A stretch of 64,000 nt of DNA from Chryseobacterium sp. ISL-6 (lineage in GTDB: Bacteria > Bacteroidota > Bacteroidia > Flavobacteriales > Weeksellaceae): NCBI RefSeq assembly GCF_018613715.1, contig NZ_JAGGPT010000005.1, positions 496,001 to 560,000 on the forward strand. Reading direction: 5' to 3'. Position 1 is the stretch's first letter. The number at the start of each line of letters is the position of its first letter. A program made the position numbers and the translations under genes. Below the pieces are notes generated by a model. It saw nothing but the letters and a program-made list of their open reading frames with translations, did not search any database and was not told the DNA's origin. Of the stretch, positions 52,064-60,833 are shown piece after piece.

Positions 52064-53905
52064 TTATCTTTCTACTAGTTCCTTTACGGTTTCTCCATAA
52101 AAATCAGTTTCAGATTTATTGATTTTTAAAAGTTCATACCATTTTCTAAAAGCACCAATAAATACAATAAGCATTAATGCCATGGCAACAACTGCTAGTG
52201 TAGCAAGTAGATATTGTTCTTTAGGGAGATAGATAACTGTTACCTGAATATAGCCAGCCCAAAATGTGATGATTGCCATAAATACTCCTGGAATAGCTGA
52301 GCAAAGTGCATATTTTCCTCTGTTCAGCCGGATAAGCATCGTAGTGCACACGATGAGTCCACAGGCTGCTAAAAGTTGATTGCTAATTCCGAATAATGGC
52401 CAGATACTGCTTACATTACCTGTGAAGACCAGATAGCCCCAGGCAAAAGTAAAAATAAGACTGCTTATAATGATTCCCGGTATCCAGTTTTTATCATTGA
52501 ATTTTGGAATGACAGAGCCCAGCATTTCTTGTAAAAAGAACCGTCCTACTCTTGTTCCGGCATCAATGGCAGTAAGGATAAATACAGCTTCAAACATGAT
52601 CGCAAAGTTGTACCAATAAGCCATCAGCTGATCCATATATGGGATCTTATTAAAAATATGAGCCATTCCTACGGCCAGAGAAACAGCTCCACCAGTTCTT
52701 CCATGTAGGTCGATGCCTATTTTTTGAGAAAAGTAATCAATGTCTACTCCGTGAAGAGAAGGATGTGTCGCAAGAAATGCATCGTAAGATTCTTTAGGGG
52801 TATTGATCGCAAAATAGTCGCCGGGCATTAAAGTACAGGCGGCAATTAAAGCCATAAGGGCAACAAATCCTTCTACCAACATCGCCCCATAACCTACAAA
52901 AAGAATTTCTCTTTCTTTATTCAGCATTTTAGGTGTGGTTCCGGTTGCAATAACGGCGTGGAATCCTGAAATGGCCCCACAAGCAATCACTATAAAAATA
53001 AAGGGCAGAACCGGGCCTCCTATAACAGGGCCACCACCATTTACAAATTGACTGATCGCTGGCATTTGTACCGTTGGATGTATAGCAATTACGCCTATGG
53101 CAAGCATGACGATGGTTCCGATTTTTAAATAGGTAGAAAGATAGTCTCTTGGTACCAGAAGTAACCAAACAGGTAATACTGAAGCTAAAAAACCATATAA
53201 AGGAATAGCGATAGAAATAGTAGTAATATCCCAGGAAAATAGATTATTCATTGTTTCATTCTGCATCAGGTTATGCCCACCAATAATACCTGCGATCAAA
53301 AGCACACCGCCTAAGATGCTGGCAAAGGTCACACTATTTTTTCGGTAGCGCATAATTAAGCCCATGATAATAGCGATAGGCATAGTGATTACTACTGTAA
53401 AGAGAGACCATGATGCCTCGTGCATGGCATTGATGCAGGCAAGTGATAAACCTGCCAACGTGAGAATCAGGATGAATAAAATGGCAAAACCGGCAACAGT
53501 TCCTGTTGTTTTTCCAATTTCTTTAGAAGCTATGGTAGCTAAACTTTGTCCCTTGTGGCGAACAGAGGCAAATAAAACAACCATATCATGCACACCCCCT
53601 CCCAGGACGCAGCCGATCAAGATCCATAAAGCACCTGGAAGATATCCGAATTGAGCTGCGAGTACAGGTCCAACCAGAGGTCCCGCAGCAGCTATGGCCG
53701 CAAAATGATGCCCAAAAAGAACATTTTTGTTAGTGGCAACATAATCCTTACCATCGGCAAATTCCAATGCAGGGGTTGTATTTTTATCATTAAGACGCAA
53801 TACTTTATTGGCCAGAAAAATACCGTAGAAACGGTAGGCAATTGCAAAAATAAGGACTGAAGTGAAAACTAAAGTTAAGGCGTTTATGTTATTTAGGAAA
53901 TCCAT
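52064..53905 (-). CDS. cstA: Carbon starvation protein A (peptide/pyruvate transporter family)
   Basis: 613 residues with about 16-17 transmembrane helices. It carries the CstA landmarks HHFAAIAAAGPLVGPVLAAQFG near the N-terminus, GGVHDMVVLFASVRHKGQS, and the ISGFHAVIATGTTPKMLNKE segment. CstA/BtsT proteins take up peptides or pyruvate under carbon limitation. Monocistronic by position; no exact -7 match was found in the 262-nt upstream gap. Confidence 0.95.
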   Translation of the reverse strand: MDFLNNINALTLVFTSVLIFAIAYRFYGIFLANKVLRLNDKNTTPALEFADGKDYVATNKNVLFGHHFAAIAAAGPLVGPVLAAQFGYLPGALWILIGCVLGGGVHDMVVLFASVRHKGQSLATIASKEIGKTTGTVAGFAILFILILTLAGLSLACINAMHEASWSLFTVVITMPIAIIMGLIMRYRKNSVTFASILGGVLLIAGIIGGHNLMQNETMNNLFSWDITTISIAIPLYGFLASVLPVWLLLVPRDYLSTYLKIGTIVMLAIGVIAIHPTVQMPAISQFVNGGGPVIGGPVLPFIFIVIACGAISGFHAVIATGTTPKMLNKEREILFVGYGAMLVEGFVALMALIAACTLMPGDYFAINTPKESYDAFLATHPSLHGVDIDYFSQKIGIDLHGRTGGAVSLAVGMAHIFNKIPYMDQLMAYWYNFAIMFEAVFILTAIDAGTRVGRFFLQEMLGSVIPKFNDKNWIPGIIISSLIFTFAWGYLVFTGNVSSIWPLFGISNQLLAACGLIVCTTMLIRLNRGKYALCSAIPGVFMAIITFWAGYIQVTVIYLPKEQYLLATLAVVAMALMLIVFIGAFRKWYELLKINKSETDFYGETVKELVER

Positions 53906-54167
53906 ATCATCTTAGTTTTTTATGAATAAATAATTAAATTTTTTGTTTATTTTACTTTGAATAATTTAAACAATGGCCAAGTTAATTAATTTATGAATAA
54001 AAAATATAGATATGTATATTAATTTAGCAAATTAATAAAGTGGAAAGCTTTTTTATGTGTTAAAGTGCTATAAACCAGTATGTATATTGTGGTGTTGATT
54101 TTGTGAACTATATTTATTAATCGGTTTTAATAATTAGTCACTACTCGTTCATCATCATTTACTGGGT

Positions 54168-55187
54168 TTATTTTTTTTGAGATACGATATAGTCTACCAT
54201 TTCATCAACAAGCTGATTGAGATAGGATTTATCGGTTGTTCCAAAACCGTGTATTCCTCCTTCAACAATGGTTAGTTTATTTTTTATGTCCTTTTTATCT
54301 AATTTTCTTTTTAATATTTCAGATTGTTTCAAGGGAACAATTTTATCTTTATTACCCTGTAAAATCAGAGTAGGTGTAGCATTGTCAATATAGGTTACAG
54401 GAGATAAGGTTTTAAAATAATCGATCACTTTTCTTTTGTCTTTTTTTATATCATAACCTGAGATTCCTAAGATCAGCTTATCCCTGAGATCAACAATTTT
54501 TTTTGAAAACAGGCTGACAAAAAAAGCACCCACGTTTCCTACACGGGTATGTAGTAATTTATTAAGATCAGTTGGTCCAAAATTATTTACAACATAATTC
54601 ACTTTTGCCGAATAGGGTGAAAGCTCTGGAGCTCCAACAAACTCGTTGTCCTCAGTATAAGCTGCCAATAATGAGAGATGAGCTCCTGCAGATGCTCCGA
54701 AAAGGCCAATATTATTGGTGTCAAAATGATATTTATCGGCATTTTTTCTTACCCATCTAATGGCATCTTTAGTGTCCTGAATAGGAAGAGGAAAATGGAC
54801 ATCCTTATTCACCAGCGTGTAGTTGATACTCACTACGGTATATTCTTTTTCTACAAGTTTTAGAATCATATTTTCTATATATGAATCAGCGTGTATCACT
54901 TTATCACCTCCTATCCAACCTCCACCATGCACATAAATAAGAACAGGATGTTTTTCATCGGAACTGTTTTTAGGGCTGTAAATATCTAAAGCTACAGAGC
55001 CTTCTTTATTAGTTTTATAAAAAATATTTTCTGAAACAGTTGTTTTTTCCTGTAAGAGTATACTTTTAGGGGTTTGTGCTTGAATTTGATTTTGAGAGAA
55101 ATTTAAATTAAATGCACTTAAAGATAAAACAAAAAACAGGTTTAATAAAAACCTGTATAATGTAGTATGGTTGTTAAATGATTTCAT
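54168..55187 (-). CDS. Secreted alpha/beta-hydrolase (esterase/lipase, HSL-like)
   Basis: 339 residues with an N-terminal signal peptide/anchor (about 10-27). Oxyanion-hole motif YVHGGGWIGGD, nucleophile elbow GLFGASAGAHLSLLA, acid in LILQGNKDKIVPLKQSE and catalytic His in VEGGIHGFGTT. This suggests a carboxylesterase or acylpeptidase-like enzyme exported to the periplasm. Begins 23 nt after the DUF3037 gene, probably the last gene of the same operon. Confidence 0.9.
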   Translation of the reverse strand: MKSFNNHTTLYRFLLNLFFVLSLSAFNLNFSQNQIQAQTPKSILLQEKTTVSENIFYKTNKEGSVALDIYSPKNSSDEKHPVLIYVHGGGWIGGDKVIHADSYIENMILKLVEKEYTVVSINYTLVNKDVHFPLPIQDTKDAIRWVRKNADKYHFDTNNIGLFGASAGAHLSLLAAYTEDNEFVGAPELSPYSAKVNYVVNNFGPTDLNKLLHTRVGNVGAFFVSLFSKKIVDLRDKLILGISGYDIKKDKRKVIDYFKTLSPVTYIDNATPTLILQGNKDKIVPLKQSEILKRKLDKKDIKNKLTIVEGGIHGFGTTDKSYLNQLVDEMVDYIVSQKK

Positions 55188-55210
55188 ATGATTTTTTTTG
55201 AGGAAATTAG

Positions 55211-55594
55211 TTACTTTACTAACTCCTCAAAAAGTTTACCAAAAGTTTTTTCCAGGTCTTTGGATTTTCCGGGATGAGGTCTTGAGGTTTGAACAACAGA
55301 GCTGCGTACAGCGGTTAACCAACGGAAACGTTCTGGAAGTTCCAATTGTGCAATAGGTCCACCGTCTTTATCTCCATTGGCAATTTTTTTAAAACTTTCC
55401 AGATTTTGAATAATATCTTCGTAGTCCAGTTTACTGTGCATAAGATTGAATTTATCGGGACACAGATAAAAATCAGCCCGGATAAATTTTTCCTTTTTTG
55501 AAAACATAACAAGACCTACATTGAAAAATTCTTCTCTTTCAACCTTTGGTACCAAACGTATTACGGCGTATTCGTATATTTTATCCTCTTGCAT
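55211..55594 (-). CDS. DUF3037 domain-containing protein
   Basis: 127 residues matching DUF3037: YEYAVIRLVPKVEREEFFNVGLVMFSKKEKF at the N-terminus and GDKDGGPIAQLELPERFRWLTAVRSSVVQTSRPHPGKSKD at the C-terminus. This family is typically encoded with a HipA-like kinase, as here; the genes overlap by 14 nt. Function unknown. Confidence 0.88.
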   Translation of the reverse strand: MQEDKIYEYAVIRLVPKVEREEFFNVGLVMFSKKEKFIRADFYLCPDKFNLMHSKLDYEDIIQNLESFKKIANGDKDGGPIAQLELPERFRWLTAVRSSVVQTSRPHPGKSKDLEKTFGKLFEELVK

Positions 55595-56354
55595 TTTTCG
55601 CTTCGTTTAGAAAGGTTTGTGAATTCTCTAGCCTTGTTTTCATAAATTGGAAGTATACTTCACGAATCTCCTCAGGAGTTTCATCAGCGTCATTCCACTG
55701 TAACCAATCTTCAGGGATTAAATTAACGATTTCCCTGAACACAGTATCATTTAAAACTTCATGTGCCCACTGATCAGCTTCATCCAGCATCTTAGCTTTA
55801 GGAAGTAAAACGTGATCTTTTACATATTTAAAAGGTGTTTTTGCAGCAGTATCAAAATTCTCCCATGAATGGTGGAAATAAAAAGAAGCTCCATTATCAA
55901 TTACCCAGAGTTCCTTATGCCACATTAATAAGTTGGTGTTTTTGTAAGTACGGTCGATATTGGTAATAAATGCATCCAGCCATACGATTTTTGAGGCTAA
56001 AAGTGGGTCAATAACAACACCAGGATCATAAGTAATAGATCCGGAAAGATAATGAAGACCAAGATTTAATCCTTCTGAAGATTTCAGTAAATCCTGAATT
56101 TCTTCGTCTGCTTCAGTTCTCCCAAAATCAACATCAAGGTTTACAAAAACCAATTCAGGAATTTTTAATCCTAAAACTTCTGTGATTTTTCCACCTAAAA
56201 GTTCTGATATCAACATTTTTACTCCATGACCTGCACCACGGAATTTTAACACATATTTAAAATCGTCATCAGCTTCCGCCAAAGCAGGAAGAGATCCACC
56301 CTCTCTTAAAGGCAGGATATAACGCATTACGGTTACCGTTCTTAAATCCAACAT
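55581..56354 (-). CDS. HipA-like kinase domain protein
   Basis: 257 residues. An N-terminal nucleotide-binding lobe (YVLKFRGAGHGVKMLISELLGG, with the ATP-contacting Lys in LKFRG) is followed by catalytic-loop-like DAFITNIDRTYKNTNLL and metal-binding-like LWVIDNGASFYFHHSW. These fit the HipA-like/PI3-4-kinase-type fold, though it is much shorter than HipA and has no HipB-type antitoxin neighbour. Translationally coupled to DUF3037. The promoter box TATTTTTG ends 4 nt before the start, indicating a leaderless mRNA. Confidence 0.83.
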   Translation of the reverse strand: MLDLRTVTVMRYILPLREGGSLPALAEADDDFKYVLKFRGAGHGVKMLISELLGGKITEVLGLKIPELVFVNLDVDFGRTEADEEIQDLLKSSEGLNLGLHYLSGSITYDPGVVIDPLLASKIVWLDAFITNIDRTYKNTNLLMWHKELWVIDNGASFYFHHSWENFDTAAKTPFKYVKDHVLLPKAKMLDEADQWAHEVLNDTVFREIVNLIPEDWLQWNDADETPEEIREVYFQFMKTRLENSQTFLNEAKNARG

Positions 56355-56358
56355 ATCG

Positions 56359-56366
56359 CAAAAATA
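56359..56366 (-). promoter_or_regulatory. -7 element (TATTTTTG), 4 nt before the HipA-like gene
   Basis: Exact consensus on the minus strand. The spacing predicts a leaderless transcript and supports the ATG at 56354 as the true start. Confidence 0.5.
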
Positions 56367-56507
56367 AGATTTTACTTTGTGTTTGTTTCTATTTTTAATA
56401 TTTTTAGTTGAAATTAAGTTAGTAGCAAAAAGGATAAAGTCATTTTATCATAAGATAAGTTTAATTGCATCTCATAAGGACTTTCACTTTTAACTAAAAA
56501 AAGAAAT

Positions 56508-57347
56508 ATGGAAATCACAAAAAAACAAAATGTAATCCTCTCAAATCCTGAAACCAGGGATTTCCTTGCTGATGCGTTTTATTCCGAAACGGATAACAAA
56601 CTACCTTTAGTGATTTTTGTTCACGGTTATAAAGGCTACAAAGATTGGGGAGCCTGGAATCTGATGGCTGAAAAATTTGCAAAAGCCGGATTTTTCTTTG
56701 TTAAGTTTAATTTCTCACATAATGGAACAACTGTAGAAGATCCTGATAATTTTGCAGATTTAGAAGCTTTTGGTAAGAATAACTATTCTAAAGAGCTTTC
56801 AGATTTGGGAGTAGTGATTGATTATTTTATTAAGGATCCCAAAGTTGATGATCAGAAAATAATACTGATAGGCCACAGCAGAGGGGGTGGGATTTCCATT
56901 GTTAAAACTTTTGAAGATGAACGAATTAATGGGTTGATTACATTAGCTAGTGTAGATACTTTAGACCGTTTTCCAGATGGGGCTAGTTTGGAGAAATGGA
57001 AAAACGAAGGAGTTTATTATGTTTTAAATGGAAGAACTAAACAGGAGATGCCTCATTATTACCAGTTCTATGAAAATTTTGAACAAGATGCTCATCGTTT
57101 TGATGTAGAAATGGCTACAGAAATGGCAAAGGCTCATTTATTGATTGTCCATGGAACAAATGATGAAAGTGTAGAGGTAAAGAATGCAGAACATTTACAT
57201 ATTTTGAACCCTAATTCCGAATTGTTTTTAGTTGAAAATGCCAATCATACTTTTGGTGCAAAAGAACCTTGGACTGAAGCTGGTCTTCCTCAAGATTTAA
57301 ATACGGTTACGGAAAAATGTATTGATTTTATTAATCTGAAAATGTAG
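56508..57347 (+). CDS. Cytosolic alpha/beta-hydrolase (dienelactone hydrolase-like)
   Basis: 279 residues without a signal peptide. FVHGYKGYKDWGAWNLMA forms the oxyanion region, LIGHSRGGGISI the nucleophile elbow, and VHGTNDESV and NANHTFGAKEPW the acid and His. The substrate is unknown. It precedes the AraC gene by 27 nt; a TAAATTTG box for the latter lies in the gap. Confidence 0.88.
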   Translation: MEITKKQNVILSNPETRDFLADAFYSETDNKLPLVIFVHGYKGYKDWGAWNLMAEKFAKAGFFFVKFNFSHNGTTVEDPDNFADLEAFGKNNYSKELSDLGVVIDYFIKDPKVDDQKIILIGHSRGGGISIVKTFEDERINGLITLASVDTLDRFPDGASLEKWKNEGVYYVLNGRTKQEMPHYYQFYENFEQDAHRFDVEMATEMAKAHLLIVHGTNDESVEVKNAEHLHILNPNSELFLVENANHTFGAKEPWTEAGLPQDLNTVTEKCIDFINLKM

Positions 57348-57355
57348 GGCAAATG

Positions 57356-57363
57356 TAAATTTG
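57356..57363 (+). promoter_or_regulatory. -7 element (TAAATTTG) for the AraC-type regulator
   Basis: Exact match, 11 nt before the ATG at 57375, predicting a leader of about 6 nt. Confidence 0.5.
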
Positions 57364-57374
57364 TTTAATAAAGT

Positions 57375-58271
57375 ATGACTTTAATTCCGCAATATGATCC
57401 TGAAAATTTTAGAACAGTACTTCAGAACAGTACTGAAAATTTTAACCATAAAGAATCAAATGACTTTTTTATAATTGATCTTGCTATTCAAAAAAACAAA
57501 GTTCAGCTTCCATTTCTTCCACATCGTTTGACCGTTAATGATTTTGTATTTGTGAGCAGAGGCGAGCTCATAAAAACGGTATGCTCGGATTCTTACTCTA
57601 TTCCTGAATCTACCTTAATGATTTTACCGCCGTATAAAATAAGGACCATGGAGAAGTTTTCAGATGATATCGAGGGGTATTACTGCCATTTTCCAGATGA
57701 TCTTCTTTCACGGGATAATGGATTTAAGGCCCTTCAGGAAATACTTAATTACTTAGATTTAAAAAATGATCATCGTATCACAATAGCAAACAATACAAAG
57801 AGGAATCTTTTATATCTTCTGAAAAGGATGAAGGAATTGTATAAGCAGAATGATGTCAATTTGATCATCTCATACTTGCAGACATTTTTAGCAGAGATAA
57901 AATCTATTATACAAGATCTTCCACCTATTGTTCTTACTGCAAACGAAACTATCGCTTTCCACTTTAGAAAAGCAATTACTCAATATATTAATACTGTTCA
58001 TAGCATTCAGGAATATGCGGATATGCTGCATGTTTCTCCTAATCATTTAAATAAATCTGTAAAGATGGCAACCGGAAAAACGGCTTCGTCAATTATCAGT
58101 GAAACTCTGACGATGGAAGCTAAATCACTGCTCTCCAATACTCAGTTAAGTGTCGGGGATATCGCTTTTTCTTTAGGAATTGAAGACCCGTCCTATTTTA
58201 CCCGTTTCTTTAAAAAACACATTGGTGTTTCTCCCAATCAATATAGGAAGAGGATTGATTTGTCCTATTAA
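57375..58271 (+). CDS. AraC family transcriptional regulator
   Basis: 298 residues. An N-terminal cupin-like sensing region (about 20-150) precedes a C-terminal double HTH (about 195-295): SIQEYADMLHVSPNHLNKSVKMATGKTASSII and LSVGDIAFSLGIEDPSYFTRFFKKHIGVSPNQYRK. It probably controls neighbouring genes such as the hydrolase, the barrel-like protein and nat; this is inferred from gene order. Confidence 0.92.
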   Translation: MTLIPQYDPENFRTVLQNSTENFNHKESNDFFIIDLAIQKNKVQLPFLPHRLTVNDFVFVSRGELIKTVCSDSYSIPESTLMILPPYKIRTMEKFSDDIEGYYCHFPDDLLSRDNGFKALQEILNYLDLKNDHRITIANNTKRNLLYLLKRMKELYKQNDVNLIISYLQTFLAEIKSIIQDLPPIVLTANETIAFHFRKAITQYINTVHSIQEYADMLHVSPNHLNKSVKMATGKTASSIISETLTMEAKSLLSNTQLSVGDIAFSLGIEDPSYFTRFFKKHIGVSPNQYRKRIDLSY

Positions 58272-58338
58272 TTGCTTTGTTTGTTCTATATGTAAGCCTG
58301 TTTTATTGCTGAAATTTGCAATATAATAGTTTGAAATT

Positions 58339-58998
58339 ATGGATTTTAAAAGCGGGTTGATGTTTTTCTTAGGGTTCGTTTTGGCTAAGGCTCAGACGAG
58401 TGATGTGAAAGAAAAGCTAAATGCTCCTGTTGCTTTTGAAGTACTTGCAGGCAATGTGGGAATTGCTTCTCAACTGAATATCAATAAAAATTTTAAAGAT
58501 GTCCATGGAATTTCTTTTTTCAGTGTCAGTAATATTTCTTCAAAATGGAACGAACAGAATGCCAAAGATGCCATGTCACAATTCAACTTGGCGTATGAAT
58601 TTCTGAAAGGCTTTCGCGTACTTGGAGGAATACACTATACACCATCTACAGGTTTAAGGCCAAGTGTTATGGTATTGTATTCTTATGTAGCAGAAAATAT
58701 GACCATCGTTTTCGGTCCCAGAGTAGATCTGTCTGATAATAGTAATGTGGAGGGTTTTGGAATGCTGGAATATAAACCAAAACTGAACGGGAATTGGCAG
58801 GTATATTCAAGGCTTCAAGGACTATATGCGCAGTCTGTTAAAAACGGTAATCATGCGAGAAGTTATTTAATGATAAGAGCTGGGGTCAGTCATCATGATT
58901 ATAGTTTTGGATTTGGGGCAAACTTTGATGCTTATGATCCGGAAAGGATAGTGAAAAATAATTTTGGAATTTTTGCTTCCATCAGGTTATTCAAATAA
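58339..58998 (+). CDS. Outer-membrane beta-barrel-like protein, tentative
   Basis: 219 residues with a signal peptide (about 1-19, ending AKAQ). The mature sequence has alternating amphipathic strands and aromatic girdle residues, and ends with a beta-strand and aromatic residue (FGIFASIRLFK), as in small outer-membrane barrels. No specific family was recognised. It lies between an AraC regulator and an arylamine N-acetyltransferase gene, reading in the same direction. Confidence 0.65.
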   Translation: MDFKSGLMFFLGFVLAKAQTSDVKEKLNAPVAFEVLAGNVGIASQLNINKNFKDVHGISFFSVSNISSKWNEQNAKDAMSQFNLAYEFLKGFRVLGGIHYTPSTGLRPSVMVLYSYVAENMTIVFGPRVDLSDNSNVEGFGMLEYKPKLNGNWQVYSRLQGLYAQSVKNGNHARSYLMIRAGVSHHDYSFGFGANFDAYDPERIVKNNFGIFASIRLFK

Positions 58999-59022
58999 TA
59001 TTAATTTTAATAATAAAATACA

Positions 59023-59838
59023 ATGATACATACAGAATTGAAAAAATATTTTGAGCGAATACATTTTACAGGGAATGCTGCTGTTAATATAGAAACCTTG
59101 AAAAATATCCATGAATTGCATCCTCAATACATTACATTTGAAAATATTGCTACTTATACAGGGTATGTCCCGAAGGTTGACATAGAATCAGTTTTTAATA
59201 AATTGGTGATAGAAAACAGGGGTGGATATTGTTATGAACAAAATGTTTTGCTGAAAAATGTTTTAGAAACAATAGGCTTTGATGTTACCGCTCATCTTGG
59301 AAGAGTTTTATGGGGAAGAGAGAAGGAAGGGAAAGCTGCTCGTACACATATGTTGCTTACTGTAACCCTAAGCGGAGAAAAATATCTTGTGGATTCGGGA
59401 TTTGGGACAGTGACGCTAACATCTCCGCTAATTTTACAGTCAGTGAATGAACAAATAACGCCCAATGGTCTTTTTCAAATATCTTCAAATAATCATATTT
59501 ACACTCTATCTTTAATTGGAGAAGAAAATATGCCGATCTATGAATTTTCTTTAGAGCCTGCCGAGCAGACTGATGTAGAAGTTGCTAACTGGTATATCGC
59601 TACGAATCCATCTTCCATCTTTAGAGAAAATCTTATTGTGACAAAAGTGGATGTAATAGCTCGTTACACGTTAAACAATAAATCTCTAAACATACGCTAT
59701 AACAATGGGACCAGAGAAAATATTGATGTCATTAATCATGAGGATTTGTTTATTTTGCTTGAAAATGTATTCCATATTAACTTAAATAATATTAAAGATA
59801 AGGTCGTTCTTATCAAAAAATTTATTGGAGAAGCGTAA
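59023..59838 (+). CDS. nat: Arylamine N-acetyltransferase
   Basis: 271 residues. The catalytic triad is visible: Cys70 (ENRGGYCYEQN), His109 (RTHMLLTV) and Asp124 (LVDSGFG). NAT enzymes transfer acetyl from acetyl-CoA to arylamines and hydrazines. It starts 24 nt after the barrel-like gene, so they are probably co-transcribed. Terminated by a long bidirectional hairpin. Confidence 0.93.
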   Translation: MIHTELKKYFERIHFTGNAAVNIETLKNIHELHPQYITFENIATYTGYVPKVDIESVFNKLVIENRGGYCYEQNVLLKNVLETIGFDVTAHLGRVLWGREKEGKAARTHMLLTVTLSGEKYLVDSGFGTVTLTSPLILQSVNEQITPNGLFQISSNNHIYTLSLIGEENMPIYEFSLEPAEQTDVEVANWYIATNPSSIFRENLIVTKVDVIARYTLNNKSLNIRYNNGTRENIDVINHEDLFILLENVFHINLNNIKDKVVLIKKFIGEA

Positions 59839-59853
59839 TCTATTGAAAGTGGG

Positions 59854-59898
59854 TAAAATAAAAAAAGATGGTTTAAAAAACCATCTTTTTTTATTTTA
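59854..59898. terminator. Bidirectional terminator between nat and the flavin reductase
   Basis: 21-bp perfect stem around AAGATGGTTT / AAACCATCTT with A- and T-rich flanks and a 3-nt loop, between convergent genes. Confidence 0.9.
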
Positions 59899-59907
59899 GA
59901 TATATAA

Positions 59908-60729
59908 TTAAATCACTAGAATTTTCCAGGCTTCATCGATATTGTTTTTCAGTAAAAGTTCCTGAGCCTTTTTATGAATATCTTCATCTGCGTAGCAACT
60001 TTCTGAAGGAAGAACTTCCACATTGGCAAGCATTCCCAGATCGTTACCTGTAAATACTTTGCTTAGTTTTATAGCATCAGGAAGAAGATCAAAGCCAATT
60101 CCTTTTGTTACCAAAGGTTTTGGTACTTCAAAGAGATTGTTTTCATTATTTCTGGAATACCAGTTTCCTCCTAAACGAGCAACCATATCCAGTTTTGCCT
60201 GATCCAGATTACCTTGTTCATTGAGGTATTCTTCTCTGATATGAATTTTTTGTACTTCACAAATAACTAAATTACCAGCGCCTCCCTGTTCTCCTAAAGA
60301 TTTTATTTCTAAAACCTTGCACTCAAAATTAACGGGGCATTCTTCAATAAGCTTTGGTTTTACCATGTCAGCATCTTTCATGGTAAGCCCGGATTTGATG
60401 AATTCATTCACGCCATCCTCATATTCTGTTGACGCTAAAGAGATTTGTTGTACTATGGGAAAATTAACTGTTCCAATGACCACTTCCGGAACTTCCAGAA
60501 CATTTTCCAGCGTATGTTTCGTTGTATTATCACGAACTCTTCTTGATGGTGAAAAGATCAAAATTGGCGGAACTGTACTGAACATGTTAAAAAAGCTGAA
60601 AGGCGATAAATTTATTGTACCATTTTTATCAACTGTTGATGCCAAAGCAATTGGTCTGGGAGCAACAGCGGTTTGCATGATCATCTGAAGCTGTACAGCG
60701 GTTATTTCGGATGGGATAACTGTTTTCAT
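59908..60729 (-). CDS. Flavin reductase-domain protein (tyrosine catabolism cluster)
   Basis: 273 residues. Flavin reductase-like fold with AVAPRPIALASTVDKNGTINLSPFSFFNMFSTVPPILIFSP at the N-terminus and EGVNEFIKSGLT-type and VNFECKVLEI segments. FMN-binding, possibly supplying reduced flavin to an oxygenase. It follows fahA in the homogentisate/tyrosine operon. Exact role unknown. Confidence 0.88.
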   Translation of the reverse strand: MKTVIPSEITAVQLQMIMQTAVAPRPIALASTVDKNGTINLSPFSFFNMFSTVPPILIFSPSRRVRDNTTKHTLENVLEVPEVVIGTVNFPIVQQISLASTEYEDGVNEFIKSGLTMKDADMVKPKLIEECPVNFECKVLEIKSLGEQGGAGNLVICEVQKIHIREEYLNEQGNLDQAKLDMVARLGGNWYSRNNENNLFEVPKPLVTKGIGFDLLPDAIKLSKVFTGNDLGMLANVEVLPSESCYADEDIHKKAQELLLKNNIDEAWKILVI

Positions 60730-60833
60730 ATTTTATACTTAAGCTACTTTAGCTTTTGAAAATCTAGTATTACAAAAACTAAAGTGAACTTAATTTTAGC
60801 ATAATTATTTTAACTTAAGTGTTTAAACTTTTT

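Noticed and set aside
52043..52070. Hairpin near the end of cstA (AAAGATCC / GGTTCTTT)
   Set aside because: One mismatch and no U-tract; the same bases carry the thi operon -33.
55581..56354. HipA-like gene as a canonical HipBA toxin
   Set aside because: The protein is much shorter than HipA and no HipB-type DNA-binding antitoxin is adjacent.
58290..58325. Short inverted repeat TATTGC / GCAATA upstream of the barrel-like gene
   Set aside because: Only six bases per arm in AT-rich DNA; not distinguishable from chance.
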